Shown here: positions 32,968-41,526 of the stretch, piece by piece
Position numbering within the stretch: position 1 is the stretch's first letter
Layout: every line of letters starts with the position of its first letter
Assembly (NCBI GenBank): GCA_003139095.1
Contig: PLHW01000071.1
Coordinates: forward strand, 21,553 to 85,552
Length of the DNA stretch: 64,000 bases
Direction: 5' to 3'
Source: Acidobacteriaceae bacterium
Lineage (GTDB): Bacteria > Acidobacteriota > Terriglobia > Terriglobales > Acidobacteriaceae
Translations under genes and position numbers: made by a program
Notes under the pieces: generated by a model
Databases searched by the model: none
What the model saw: only the letters and a program-made list of their open reading frames with translations
Told to the model about the DNA's origin: nothing

Positions 32968-33799
32968 GACTCTTCCTAACGTAGTAGATACGAACCGGGA
33001 ACAGAGACACGTGGCTCAGCTTCGTGTACTCGATACTCAGCGAAGGCGCGAGTTTCAGGTACCTGCCTAGGGCGATCGGCCGGCAGTGAGGCGCGTAACC
33101 AGCGAACAGAAATCTCCAGATACGGTTCCACCTGCCACGGTGGTATCCCAGGCAGTAGAGTTCGTTGGCGGCACGGCAAGCAAATCGCACCGGCTCCTGC
33201 ACCTCTTCCAATTCCGTAGTCATAGTTATCAGAATGGCATGGCCGTCCGGAGCCAGCACGCGTTCCATTTCCATGACGGTGGACTCTATCTCCTCGTCAT
33301 TTAGGAGATCAAACAGATAACTTGAGACGTAGAGATCGAAGGTCCCGTCGGGGTACGGAAGATGCCTGCAATCACTCCTTACAAAAAAAAGGGAGGAAGA
33401 GAGGAGGTTCTTTCTCGTTAGGTAGTTCCTAGCGGCAGAGATCATTTGCGGTGAGAGATCGACGGCGCTGATTGTCGTTGCATTCTTGGCGTTCTTTACC
33501 AACTGGGCTAAGAAATATCCAGTCCCAACGCCCGCTTCGACAACATTGGTTGTTCTTTCCAGCACGGGGCCGCGTAATGCCGCCCTATTTGACCAGCGTT
33601 CGTGAAAACCCATGATCCAGTCATAAAAGGGGTATGGATTGGGAAACAGCTTTAAGAACTTGAGTCTCTTGCTGATCGTCTCGAACTGCTGAGCGACTGC
33701 AACGGACGAACCGTACCACACGGGCACCTGGCGGTATCCGAACGTGCGGGAATATCGGCGGATTGTTTGCCACATTCGGCTCACCAAATGGGCTTTCAT
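32960..33799 (-). CDS. SAM-dependent methyltransferase
   Basis: 279 aa. Motif I is VVEAGVGTGYFLAQL (about 86-100), the SAM-binding acid is in ISAVDLSPQMISAAR, and motif II lies in FDLYVSSYLFDLL. The first 80 residues (RYSRTFGYRQVPVWYG) look like a separate substrate-facing region. It is the first of two overlapping methyltransferase genes with lower GC than the surroundings, placed between a tRNA-Pro and its remnant. No small-molecule biosynthesis genes are next to it, so the substrate cannot be inferred. Confidence 0.78.
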   Translation of the reverse strand: MKAHLVSRMWQTIRRYSRTFGYRQVPVWYGSSVAVAQQFETISKRLKFLKLFPNPYPFYDWIMGFHERWSNRAALRGPVLERTTNVVEAGVGTGYFLAQLVKNAKNATTISAVDLSPQMISAARNYLTRKNLLSSSLFFVRSDCRHLPYPDGTFDLYVSSYLFDLLNDEEIESTVMEMERVLAPDGHAILITMTTELEEVQEPVRFACRAANELYCLGYHRGRWNRIWRFLFAGYAPHCRPIALGRYLKLAPSLSIEYTKLSHVSLFPVRIYYVRKSHA

Positions 33800-33923
33800 C
33801 TCCCGAAGGCCGCATTCTGCCGATTCGCGGCGTGACTGCTGGAGTCAGGGGTCAGTATACGGTACTGGACGACCGCAGACGGGTAGGTCTGAAAGTCCGC
33901 GACACAAAGGGCCTGAAATGTAT

Positions 33924-34000
33924 TGGTCGGGACGGCGAGATTTGAACTCGCGACCCCTTGCACCCCAAGCAAGTGCGCTACCAGGCTGCGCTACGTCCCG
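33924..34000 (-). tRNA. tRNA-Pro (anticodon GGG)
   Basis: 77 nt including encoded CCA. Acceptor CGGGACG/CGTCCCG, D arm with AGCCTGGTAG, anticodon stem CTTGC/GCAAG with loop TTGGGGT (anticodon GGG), T arm GCGAG-TTCAAAT-CTCGC. All arms pair. Confidence 0.95.
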
Positions 34001-34423
34001 ACATCTTTCGCTGCGGAGAGCAGCGTGGGGTTAACCTGAAAAACTATTCAGAAATCCAATTTGAAACTCTGACCACCAAATTCTACACTGCCCACCCGAA
34101 ACTTTGCTTGACTTAGCGGCAAAAGCCTTCAAACATTGAAGTGGAGTACAAAACGTACTCAATCATTCGCTCTTTGACAAATAAGCCAGCGACAAACGGC
34201 TCTACCCGGCTCCGGCATTGCAGCGCCGAAGACCGCAGCGCCGGGCGTCTCGCCGCCACATCGGGCACCGCGGCTGCCAAAAATTGATTCTAACTCCCAC
34301 GCGCTCAAGATTTTACCTCTAACCCTCTGCGAATCATGGTTTTGCCGGGAGACATTTTGCCCGACCCTTTGATTTCATAGTTTTAGCGACATAGGGGAGG
34401 GGGAGGGGGGTACCTGCCAGCAA
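34001..34423. other. Intergenic region with poly-G box
   Basis: 423 bp without a gene. It holds a 'gggccgagagcc'-poor, AT-richer part (34030-34190) with TTGACA at 34174-34179 but no matching -10 box, and the G tract 'aggggaggggg' then 'aggggggtacctgcc' at 34393-34415, similar to 23630-23645. Confidence 0.4.
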
Positions 34424-35887
34424 TCACGCCTCTTTCTGCGAGGGCTCCGGATCCCCATCGTCCGCGTGCCCCAGGCCAAATTTCTTCAGCTTGTAGCGCA
34501 GCGCGTCGCGGCTGATGTCCAGCAACTTTGCCGCGTGCGTCTGATTGTTGTTTGCCTGCTTCATCGCGATCTCCACCATCGCGCGCTCCACCTCTTCCAG
34601 CGACGTCCCGCCCTCCGGAATATAAAGCCGCGGCAAAAGCCTTCCATTCGGCAGGCTCTGCCCATTGTCCGACGTTACGCTCCGCTCAAACGCCGTCATG
34701 CCCGCGCCCGCCTGGTTTACCGCAAACGGCAAATACGCCGGCCGCAGCATCGCCTCATCCTCCAGAATCATCGCCCGCTCGATCGAATTACGCAGCTCGC
34801 GAATGTTCCCCGGCCAGTTGCTCTGCAAAAGCAGGCGTCGCGTTTCATCCGTAATCCCCCGCACCGACTTGCGAAAGCGCTGGTTGTAGCGCTCGATAAA
34901 AAATTCCACCAGTGGCAGAATGTCTTCCTTGTGCTCTCGCAGCGGCGGAATAAAAATCGCGATGATCGCCAGCCGGTAATACAGGTCCTGCCGGAATCGC
35001 CCTTCCCGCACCTCTTTTTCCAGATCGCGATTCGAGGCCGCAATTACGCGCACATTCACCTGCATGTCGCGCACTCCGCCAATTCGCCGGATCACCTGGT
35101 CCTCGAGCACGCGCAGCAACTTCGCCTGTAACAACGGCGAAAGTTCGCCAATTTCATCGAGGAAGAGCGTACCGCCATCGGCAATTTCGAACAGGCCCTT
35201 CTTCATCGCCTTGGCGTCGGTGAACGCACCTTTTTCGTGTCCGAAAAGTTCCGCCTCCATCAGCGTCTCGGGAATCGCCGAACAGTTGATCGCCACGAAA
35301 GGCCGCTCCTGGCGCGTGCTTTCGTAGTGAATCGCTTTCGCAATCAAGTCTTTGCCGGTTCCGCTCTCGCCCTGTATCAGAATCGTCGTTGCTTCGCTCG
35401 CCGCTACCTTGCGCACAAAGCTCATCAGCTCGGTCATCTTCGGCGAGTCCGCCACAATCTCGTGATAACCCGCGCGCCGCTTCATCTCCCCGCGCAGCGA
35501 CTGCACTTCCGAACGCAGCTTGGTCGTCTCCAGCGCGTTCTTGATCGTGACGTGCAGCTCGTCGAAGTCGAGCGGCTTGCCCACGAAATCGTAGGCCCCC
35601 AGCTTGAGCGCCACCTTCACATCATCGAGCTGCGGGTCGGCAGTGATCATGATTACCGCAGGCGCGCCTTCACTCTTCTTGAGCTGTTCGAGAACCTGAA
35701 TACCGCTGATGTCCGGAAGGCGCACGTCGAGCAGCACCAGATCGGGCGACTCATGCTGTGCAAGCTTTAGTCCTGGCTCGCCCGCATCCGCCTCGATAAC
35801 TTGATAACCCCACTCTTCGCATTTCTGGCGCAACGACCAGCGCACCAGTCGCTCGTCGTCGACCACCAAAATTTTTTCGCTCGCCAT
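34424..35887 (-). CDS. Sigma-54-dependent response regulator (NtrC family)
   Basis: 487 aa. Receiver domain 1-120 with phospho-acceptor Asp in DLVLLDVRLPD and Lys in VGKPLDF. AAA+ domain about 140-375: Walker A GESGTGKD, sigma-54 contact loop GAFTDA (usual GAFTGA), Walker B GGTLFLDEIGEL, arginine finger region GRFRQDLYYRL. The C-terminal Fis-type HTH (AAKLLDISRDALRYKLKKFG) binds enhancer DNA. No sensor kinase gene is adjacent. It is divergent from the TPR genes with a CRP-like site between them. Confidence 0.93.
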   Translation of the reverse strand: MASEKILVVDDERLVRWSLRQKCEEWGYQVIEADAGEPGLKLAQHESPDLVLLDVRLPDISGIQVLEQLKKSEGAPAVIMITADPQLDDVKVALKLGAYDFVGKPLDFDELHVTIKNALETTKLRSEVQSLRGEMKRRAGYHEIVADSPKMTELMSFVRKVAASEATTILIQGESGTGKDLIAKAIHYESTRQERPFVAINCSAIPETLMEAELFGHEKGAFTDAKAMKKGLFEIADGGTLFLDEIGELSPLLQAKLLRVLEDQVIRRIGGVRDMQVNVRVIAASNRDLEKEVREGRFRQDLYYRLAIIAIFIPPLREHKEDILPLVEFFIERYNQRFRKSVRGITDETRRLLLQSNWPGNIRELRNSIERAMILEDEAMLRPAYLPFAVNQAGAGMTAFERSVTSDNGQSLPNGRLLPRLYIPEGGTSLEEVERAMVEIAMKQANNNQTHAAKLLDISRDALRYKLKKFGLGHADDGDPEPSQKEA

Positions 35888-35988
35888 TCGGAACCCAGCC
35901 TATTCTAGCGCAACGCGCCAATGATCCCGTCAAACCGAACGCCCGCTGCTCGACCGCCCCACGAATCCGGGCCGCACCCCGATCCCCC

Positions 35989-36004
35989 TGTGATTGAGAT
36001 CACA
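35989..36004. promoter_or_regulatory. CRP/FNR-family binding site
   Basis: TGTGATTGAGATCACA, a perfect palindrome of TGTGA-N6-TCACA, in the 271-bp divergent region, 155 bp before the first TPR gene and about 100 bp before the response regulator. Confidence 0.65.
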
Positions 36005-36158
36005 CTCACTTGTGATGGCACTTGCTGCTCCCGCGCCGCTCAGCAATTAACGTAACCAAGTCATCCAGTGTTCATGGGTTTGGGGATAGAATCCTTTCGA
36101 CGAGTCAAGTAGACGCGCGATTGCCCCACCTTGGGAGAGAGATCTCTAGGAGTCAAGC

Positions 36159-36815
36159 ATGGCGAATGAAGTCATGACACCAGAAACCGCCTCGACCGCA
36201 TGGCTGGCAAAGCAGGTTTACGCCCTGGCCGTCGTTTGCCTCGTGATCGGCCTCGCGGTTGGATACCTCTTCCGCGGCTCCCGCTCCACTACGCCAACTC
36301 CTCCCGCGGCACGAGTTCAAGCCGGCGGCAACGGAGTCGGCACAATGGCCAGTCAGCCGCCCTCCCTCGATCAGATGAAGCAAATGGCTGACAAGCAGGC
36401 CGAGCCCCTCATCGCCAAGTTGAAAGACGATCCCAAAAATACTGACATCCTCAATCAGCTCGGCAAAATCTATCTTTCGACCCATCAATTCACGCAGGCC
36501 GCCGAGTACTTCTCCAAATCGCTCGAACTCAAGCCGAAGGATGTCGCGACCCGCACCACGCTCGCCTCCTGCCTCTACTATTCCGGAGACGTCGATGGCG
36601 CGCTGAAGCAACTCGCTCAGGCCACTTCCGACAATCCAAAAGACGCAAATTCCCTATTCAATCTCGGCATGATTCGCTGGCAGGGCAAAAAAGATGGCAA
36701 GGGCGCTCTGTCCGCATGGACGCAACTGCTCAAAGCCAACCCCGAGTTGGAGCCGAACAAACGAGCGCAGGTCGAGAAGCTCATCGCCGACGTCCGTGCG
36801 CAGAGCACAAATTAA
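36159..36815 (+). CDS. Membrane-anchored TPR protein, copy 1
   Basis: 218 aa. One membrane helix (VYALAVVCLVIGLAVGYLF, about 20-38) with RGSRS after it, then a Pro/Thr/Gly linker and about four TPR units (residues 70-200, for example TDILNQLGKIYLSTHQFTQA). The layout matches the TPR part of NrfG/CcmI-like cytochrome c assembly factors, but no other assembly genes are near. It is followed 24 bp later by a paralogue with the same topology, most likely one operon. Confidence 0.7.
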   Translation: MANEVMTPETASTAWLAKQVYALAVVCLVIGLAVGYLFRGSRSTTPTPPAARVQAGGNGVGTMASQPPSLDQMKQMADKQAEPLIAKLKDDPKNTDILNQLGKIYLSTHQFTQAAEYFSKSLELKPKDVATRTTLASCLYYSGDVDGALKQLAQATSDNPKDANSLFNLGMIRWQGKKDGKGALSAWTQLLKANPELEPNKRAQVEKLIADVRAQSTN

Positions 36816-36839
36816 GGTTTACGATCAAGGAGCATTCCG

Positions 36840-37532
36840 ATGTCAGATACGAAGACCAACTCTTCAGGCGTGCAGTGGACGGGCGTGCAAGCCTACACTC
36901 TCGCGGTAGTTTGCCTGCTGTTAGGCATGGCCGGCGGATGGCTCATTCGCGGCTCGCAATCGCCCACCGCCGTGCCCGTCGAGGCTGTCAGTGCCAGCGC
37001 GCCCGCCCCGGGTTCCATGGGAGGCGCCATGGGCGCGGCCCCCTCTCAGCCCTCGCCCGAGCAACTCAAGAAAATGGCCGACACCCAGGCCGCTCCCCTC
37101 ATCGAAAAGCTCAAGTCCGATCCCAACAATCCCGAACTACTCGCCGGCATCGGCAACTATTACTATGACGCTCAGCAGTTCCCCACCGCCGTCGACTACT
37201 ACGGCCGCGCGCTCAAGGCCAAACCTTCCGATGCCGCCGTCCGCACCGACATGGCCACCGCTTACTGGTACATGGGCAATGCCGACTCCGCCATCGCGGA
37301 ATTCAACAAGGCTCTTACCTACGAGCCCAACAAGCCCAATACCCTCTTCAATCTCGGCCTCGTAAAATGGCAGGGCAAAATGGACATCAACGGCGCTGTC
37401 GCCGATTGGGAGAAACTCCTCGCCACCAACCCAAACTACGAAGGCAAAGATAAAGTCCAGCAGATGATCGCCGAAGCCAAGAAACACTCCAACGTCAAAC
37501 CCGGTACCAAAGCCAACCCGCTGCCTCAGTAA
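36840..37532 (+). CDS. Membrane-anchored TPR protein, copy 2
   Basis: 230 aa, paralogue of the preceding gene: helix VQAYTLAVVCLLLGMAGGWL (about 16-35), the same 'LIRGS' border, a Pro/Ala/Gly-rich linker, then the shared 'MAD.QA.PLI.KLK.DP.N' segment and TPR units. The tandem pair probably arose by duplication. Preceded by AAGGAG 7 nt before the ATG. A periplasmic scaffold role is inferred. Confidence 0.7.
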   Translation: MSDTKTNSSGVQWTGVQAYTLAVVCLLLGMAGGWLIRGSQSPTAVPVEAVSASAPAPGSMGGAMGAAPSQPSPEQLKKMADTQAAPLIEKLKSDPNNPELLAGIGNYYYDAQQFPTAVDYYGRALKAKPSDAAVRTDMATAYWYMGNADSAIAEFNKALTYEPNKPNTLFNLGLVKWQGKMDINGAVADWEKLLATNPNYEGKDKVQQMIAEAKKHSNVKPGTKANPLPQ

Positions 37533-37563
37533 GAATCCGGGCTAAAACCTTCTTCCTCCCGGT

Positions 37564-37584
37564 ATGCGGGCCATTTGCCCGCAT
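37564..37584 (+). terminator. Hairpin after the TPR operon
   Basis: ATGCGGGC-CATTT-GCCCGCAT, a perfect 8-bp stem 32 bp after the stop. No T tract follows, so termination is only possible. Confidence 0.4.
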
Positions 37585-37672
37585 GCCTAAAGGCACCTCC
37601 CAGAATGACAACGGTAACTCTGCTCCAAGGCAGAGTCCCTAAGGTTCTGCACAAACGGTCGATGTACTTTGT

Positions 37673-38626
37673 GTGCGCAGCTCCTTTCGAGTTCGCCCCA
37701 CCCCCCTTCTTTCCTCTCTAACCCTCTGCATTCTCATGGCTTCCGGCGTTTCCGCTCAAAATGCCGAAACCCCCCTGGATGCGACCTACCGTTCCGCTGC
37801 CACCTTCCGTTCCGACGCCTCCGAAGTCCGCATGTCCTTCTCTACTACCGATCGCGACGACCGTGTTATCGCCACCCTTCAGCCCTCCGACTTCGCCATC
37901 GTCGATCACGACCTCGTCATCCGCGACTTTCGCAGCTTCACCCTCACCGAATACAGCCACATCGATGTCACCTTGCTGGTCGACGAGAGCGGTTCTATCT
38001 CCCCACAATTTCGCCAGGAACTCGCCAGCGTAACCCGATTCCTCGCCCAATCCGGCGGCGTCCCCGAGCAGAGCTTCTCCATCCTCTCCTTTCGCGACCT
38101 CAAGCCCACGGTGTTGTGCCAGGGGAACTGCCGTGCCCTCGATCTGGGCGCGCAGTTCCCCCCGGTTTCCTCCGGCGGCCAGACGCCTCTCTATGACAGC
38201 GTCGTCTTCGCCGCTCGTCTCATGGGCCAACGCAGCGATCATCACACCCGCAAGTTTCTCGTCATTTTCTCCGATGGCGCCGATACCATCAGCCTCCGCT
38301 CTTTCTCTGACGCCGTCGACTCGGCTCTCGATAACGACGTCGCCATCTACACCGTCGACGTCAGCAAAGCCCCGCATGTCCATCCCGGCACGCTCATTCT
38401 GCGCGCCCTCGCCGTCAACACCGGCGGCCGTTCTTTCTCGTTGGAGTCCGGTGCCAGCAATGTTCTCGACGCCATCCTCAAAGATTTTCACGCGACCTAC
38501 ACCGTCGCGTACAAACTGCCAAGCCACGCGGCCGGTTTTCACCTCGTCCGCATTCTTCCCACCCGCGACCTCGGCCTGCAGTTCCATTGCCGGCGCGGAT
38601 ATTACTACCCGAATCCTGAGAATTGA
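37673..38626 (+). CDS. Secreted VWA-domain protein
   Basis: 317 aa from a GTG at 37673; the hydrophobic leader (LLSSLTLCILMASGVSAQ) is a signal peptide. Residues 100-290 form a von Willebrand factor A domain with the MIDAS motif DESGSIS, a later TPLYDSV Thr and FSDGAD. This is the 'VWFA-related' type that is greatly expanded in Acidobacteriota and binds proteins or matrix outside the cell; ligands unknown. Followed 6 bp later by a small secreted protein gene in the same direction. Confidence 0.75.
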   Translation: MRSSFRVRPTPLLSSLTLCILMASGVSAQNAETPLDATYRSAATFRSDASEVRMSFSTTDRDDRVIATLQPSDFAIVDHDLVIRDFRSFTLTEYSHIDVTLLVDESGSISPQFRQELASVTRFLAQSGGVPEQSFSILSFRDLKPTVLCQGNCRALDLGAQFPPVSSGGQTPLYDSVVFAARLMGQRSDHHTRKFLVIFSDGADTISLRSFSDAVDSALDNDVAIYTVDVSKAPHVHPGTLILRALAVNTGGRSFSLESGASNVLDAILKDFHATYTVAYKLPSHAAGFHLVRILPTRDLGLQFHCRRGYYYPNPEN

Positions 38627-38632
38627 GGTTCT

Positions 38633-39094
38633 ATGAAGCGCACTCTCCTGCTCACCGTCATGCTTTGCTCGCTGGCCGCTCTGTTGTCTGCCGAAAACCG
38701 CAATCACCAGCAGGGCACCATCGTTCGTATGCGGATGACCGACTGCATCGCCCCGCAACACGCTTTCATGAGTGCCATGTCTGGCGTTCAGGCCACCATG
38801 GCCGAGTCCTGCCCGGAATACGTCCTCGTCACCGATTCCGTCGTTTATGTCATCATCGGCAAAAGCTCCAATCAGCTGATCCCGCTGGCCGAGTCCACCC
38901 CGTTCCACTTCCAGAACAATGAAGTCCTGATTCGCGTCGACGATGCCCGCAAAGAATCGCGCTTCCACGTCAAAGAGATGCTCCTCCGTCCCGAATGGGA
39001 GCGCAATCAGCGCATCCTGGACGCCGCCGACTCAGCCGCCATGCAGCGCCACGTCAATGGAGCTCTCCTGGTGGATGCGGACGCCCGCCAGTAA
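38633..39094 (+). CDS. Small secreted protein of unknown function
   Basis: 153 aa with a clear signal peptide (MKRTLLLTVMLCSLAALLSA). The mature part contains two Cys residues and a strand-rich middle (YVLVTDSVVYVIIGKSSNQL) followed by VLIRVDDARKESRFHVKEM. No family recognised beyond acidobacterial hypothetical proteins. It lies 6 bp after the VWA gene, so it is co-transcribed and may act with it. Confidence 0.65.
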   Translation: MKRTLLLTVMLCSLAALLSAENRNHQQGTIVRMRMTDCIAPQHAFMSAMSGVQATMAESCPEYVLVTDSVVYVIIGKSSNQLIPLAESTPFHFQNNEVLIRVDDARKESRFHVKEMLLRPEWERNQRILDAADSAAMQRHVNGALLVDADARQ

Positions 39095-39158
39095 ACGCCC
39101 GATTGGCGCACTGACGTTGTTTCGGCCTGTACAATCTCTCTGGAGAGCGGAGGGAAAC

Positions 39159-39779
39159 ATGCCGAAAACCAGCAACAAGGGGAAAAAGACGAAAGGAAGA
39201 AAGGCAGCCGGCCTCAAGGGTATGCGAAGCCGGTTGTCCTCGCGTGCCAATGGCGCTTCCCGTCAGGCAGCTAAAAAAGGGAACCAGACTTCGCCGAACC
39301 AATCAGCCTCGCTGCAAGACAAAGCCCTCCGTGAGCACCTGCTCAATCTTCTCCGCGCACGCGGCGCTCACATCGACTTCAACGACGCCATGGCCGACTG
39401 GCCCGCTCAACTTGCCGGCGCCAAAGTCGCCAACTTCCCCCACACCGCCTGGATGCTCCTCGAGCACATGCGCATCGCTCAATGGGATATCCTTGAATTC
39501 AGCCGCAATCCCAAACACAAATCTCCCAAATGGCCCGATGAATATTGGCCTGCCTCAGAATCTCCCGCCACCGAAAGAGATTGGACCGCCTCCATCGCCG
39601 CGTTCAAAAAAGACCTGCGCGCCTTCGAGCGCCTGATTTCCGACCGCAAAAGCAATCTCTACGAAAAATTTCCGTGGGGCGATGGCCAAACGATCCTGCG
39701 CGAAGCTCTGCTCGTCGCTGACCACAACGCCTATCATCTCGGCCAACTCGTCATGCTTCGCAAATGTATGGGGATATAG
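39159..39779 (+). CDS. DinB/YfiT-like four-helix protein
   Basis: 206 aa from ATG 39159 (GGAGG at 6 nt); the longer frame to 38943 overlaps the previous gene. The first 60 residues are Lys/Arg/Ser-rich. The DinB core starts near LREHLLNLLRARGAHIDF, has FPHTAWMLLEHMRIAQWDIL (first His ligand) and ends with VADHNAYHLGQLVMLR, whose two His residues complete the metal site. DinB enzymes use thiol cofactors for transfer reactions; the substrate is unknown. Confidence 0.8.
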   Translation: MPKTSNKGKKTKGRKAAGLKGMRSRLSSRANGASRQAAKKGNQTSPNQSASLQDKALREHLLNLLRARGAHIDFNDAMADWPAQLAGAKVANFPHTAWMLLEHMRIAQWDILEFSRNPKHKSPKWPDEYWPASESPATERDWTASIAAFKKDLRAFERLISDRKSNLYEKFPWGDGQTILREALLVADHNAYHLGQLVMLRKCMGI

Positions 39780-39812
39780 GTTCAAATCGTCGGTATCGGC
39801 ACGATCAATCCC

Positions 39813-41387
39813 TCAAGCCGGAATACTGGTCTGCCGGCCACTCCCGCAATCTGCAATCTGATTTCTGAAATCCCTCGCTCGCTTGCGGAACACCACTCGC
39901 AGTTCCTCGCGCCAGCGCTCGTCAATACCCACCAGATCCCATTCGAGGTCCGGCGACAGATATCGCAAGATCGTGTCCGTCGCCGGATGCACGTGCAGCG
40001 CCGGCGTTACTAGCATGAGCAGCGGCTTCTCCAGCGAAACTTCGTGCCCGGGAAAATACCCGAACTTGCCGAACTCTCCCCGCTCCTGGTGCCACGCCAC
40101 GCGTGCCCAATAATCCAGACCCTGCAGTGGCAAGTGGATGTCCTCATCCGCCTTCAGTTCAATCACCGCCAGCCGCCCCTCATGCGTCGCCGTCAGAATG
40201 TCGATCATCCCGCGATCCGCCGCCGAAAACGCCGGCACTTGCCGATACACGCAATCGCTCCTCAATCGGGCGTCGAGGTCCCCAATGTTCGCGCTCGCTA
40301 TCGATTCCAGCCATCGTTCCGGATGCATCCGCCACAGCGGATGATTCTTCGGCCCATCCTTGCGCCGCACCGCTGCCGCCAGTCGTACTAGGTTGCAGAA
40401 CTCGTTTTCATTCCGCTCATCGAGCACGCGCTCTTCAGCGCCTAGGCCAAAAACGATCTCCTCGCCAGCCTGAAAATTCCTTGGATCGTGGGCGATTCTC
40501 GCTTGCGCAAATTCCAGCCCGCAACGCCGGAACGAAACATGCGCCGGAGACAGCACCACCACTTCGGCCTGCGGAAGAATCGCCCGAATGCGGGCAATCG
40601 ACGCCGCAAAGTGCTCCAGCGCCTGCCCTTCATCCACCGCCCGCACCAGCCGCGTCGATAGATTCCCGTGATCGCCAACTTCCAGCCGCACCAGCGTGTC
40701 TTCCCGCTCGTCGAATTCGTTCAAGTGCCACTTCGCCGCCGTGGGATGCAGATGCGCCATACGCTGCGCCGTCAGAGCGGCTCCGCCTTTCGGAACCACC
40801 AGCACTAGGCCCTCTACCACTCGCCGCTCCAGTTGCGCCAGCCGGCATTCTTCCAGCCACAAAATGCCGCACGTCAGTGCTCCGTCAACCGTCCCTTGCG
40901 TCTCCTCGTCGTTTACTCCAACAATTGCCAGCGCGCGTTGTCCCAGCCGCATCCACCCCCGCAAATACGCCGGACCAAACGATCGCTTCAGGTCCATGCT
41001 CGTCGTCAGCCGAGCCACCGTCCAACCGGGGAAATTGCGCTCCAGCGCCCGCCTCAACCGTGGCTCATACGCCACTCGCGCCGCCCGCCGCGCCACGGGA
41101 CTCCGCTGGTCTCGATCCCGGCAAATGTCCAGCCGCGTCGGGCGGCTCTGGCCCATGCGCTGCACTTGCAGCCGCAGGGTCGCGCCTTTCACCTCCGCGT
41201 CCAGAACGCGCCGCACAACGTTGCGCTCGCTCGACCACAAATGCAGCAGGCACTTGCTGTATTCCCCTGAAATTGAATACTTTGCCTCGGCCAGGTCGAA
41301 TACCACTGCGCCATCCTCGACAACCACCGCGGCGCGCGAGCCGTTGAGGAACTCCGCCAGCATTTTGCCGAGGGACTCCGGTGTCAT
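39813..41387 (-). CDS. Unknown protein with PD-(D/E)XK nuclease-like core
   Basis: 524 aa. Residues about 425-460 read RGMIDILTATHEGRLAVIELK then ADEDIHLPLQGLDYW: an Asp, a strand, and a Glu-x-Lys at the spacing of PD-(D/E)XK nucleases, with a following helix holding Gln-x4-Tyr. The N-terminal 350 residues are unassigned, with an Arg-rich segment near 90-115. No methyltransferase or helicase partner is adjacent, so a restriction role is unsupported. I see it as a soluble DNA- or RNA-acting enzyme candidate. Confidence 0.6.
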   Translation of the reverse strand: MTPESLGKMLAEFLNGSRAAVVVEDGAVVFDLAEAKYSISGEYSKCLLHLWSSERNVVRRVLDAEVKGATLRLQVQRMGQSRPTRLDICRDRDQRSPVARRAARVAYEPRLRRALERNFPGWTVARLTTSMDLKRSFGPAYLRGWMRLGQRALAIVGVNDEETQGTVDGALTCGILWLEECRLAQLERRVVEGLVLVVPKGGAALTAQRMAHLHPTAAKWHLNEFDEREDTLVRLEVGDHGNLSTRLVRAVDEGQALEHFAASIARIRAILPQAEVVVLSPAHVSFRRCGLEFAQARIAHDPRNFQAGEEIVFGLGAEERVLDERNENEFCNLVRLAAAVRRKDGPKNHPLWRMHPERWLESIASANIGDLDARLRSDCVYRQVPAFSAADRGMIDILTATHEGRLAVIELKADEDIHLPLQGLDYWARVAWHQERGEFGKFGYFPGHEVSLEKPLLMLVTPALHVHPATDTILRYLSPDLEWDLVGIDERWREELRVVFRKRARDFRNQIADCGSGRQTSIPA

Positions 41388-41526
41388 ATTCAGAGATTAT
41401 TGATTGGATTGAGGATTGAGAGCAGTGATGACCGTACAGCTCTTTTGTGTCGAATCCGAAGTGAGACAGTCTTACGCCTGTTACCCGCCCGGATATCGCC
41501 GCGAAGCGAACTACTTCCCATTCGCC

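Noticed and set aside
36024..36040. Sigma-54-like -24/-12 element (TGGCAC...GC)
   Set aside because: The spacing between GG and GC is 8 bp, not the required 10 bp.
37718..38968. 416-codon open frame on the minus strand
   Set aside because: Opposite the VWA and small secreted protein genes, both of which have signal peptides and motifs; this frame has neither.
40103..41347. 414-codon open frame on the plus strand
   Set aside because: Shadow of the PD-(D/E)XK-like gene; Pro/Ala/Ser-rich translation without motifs.
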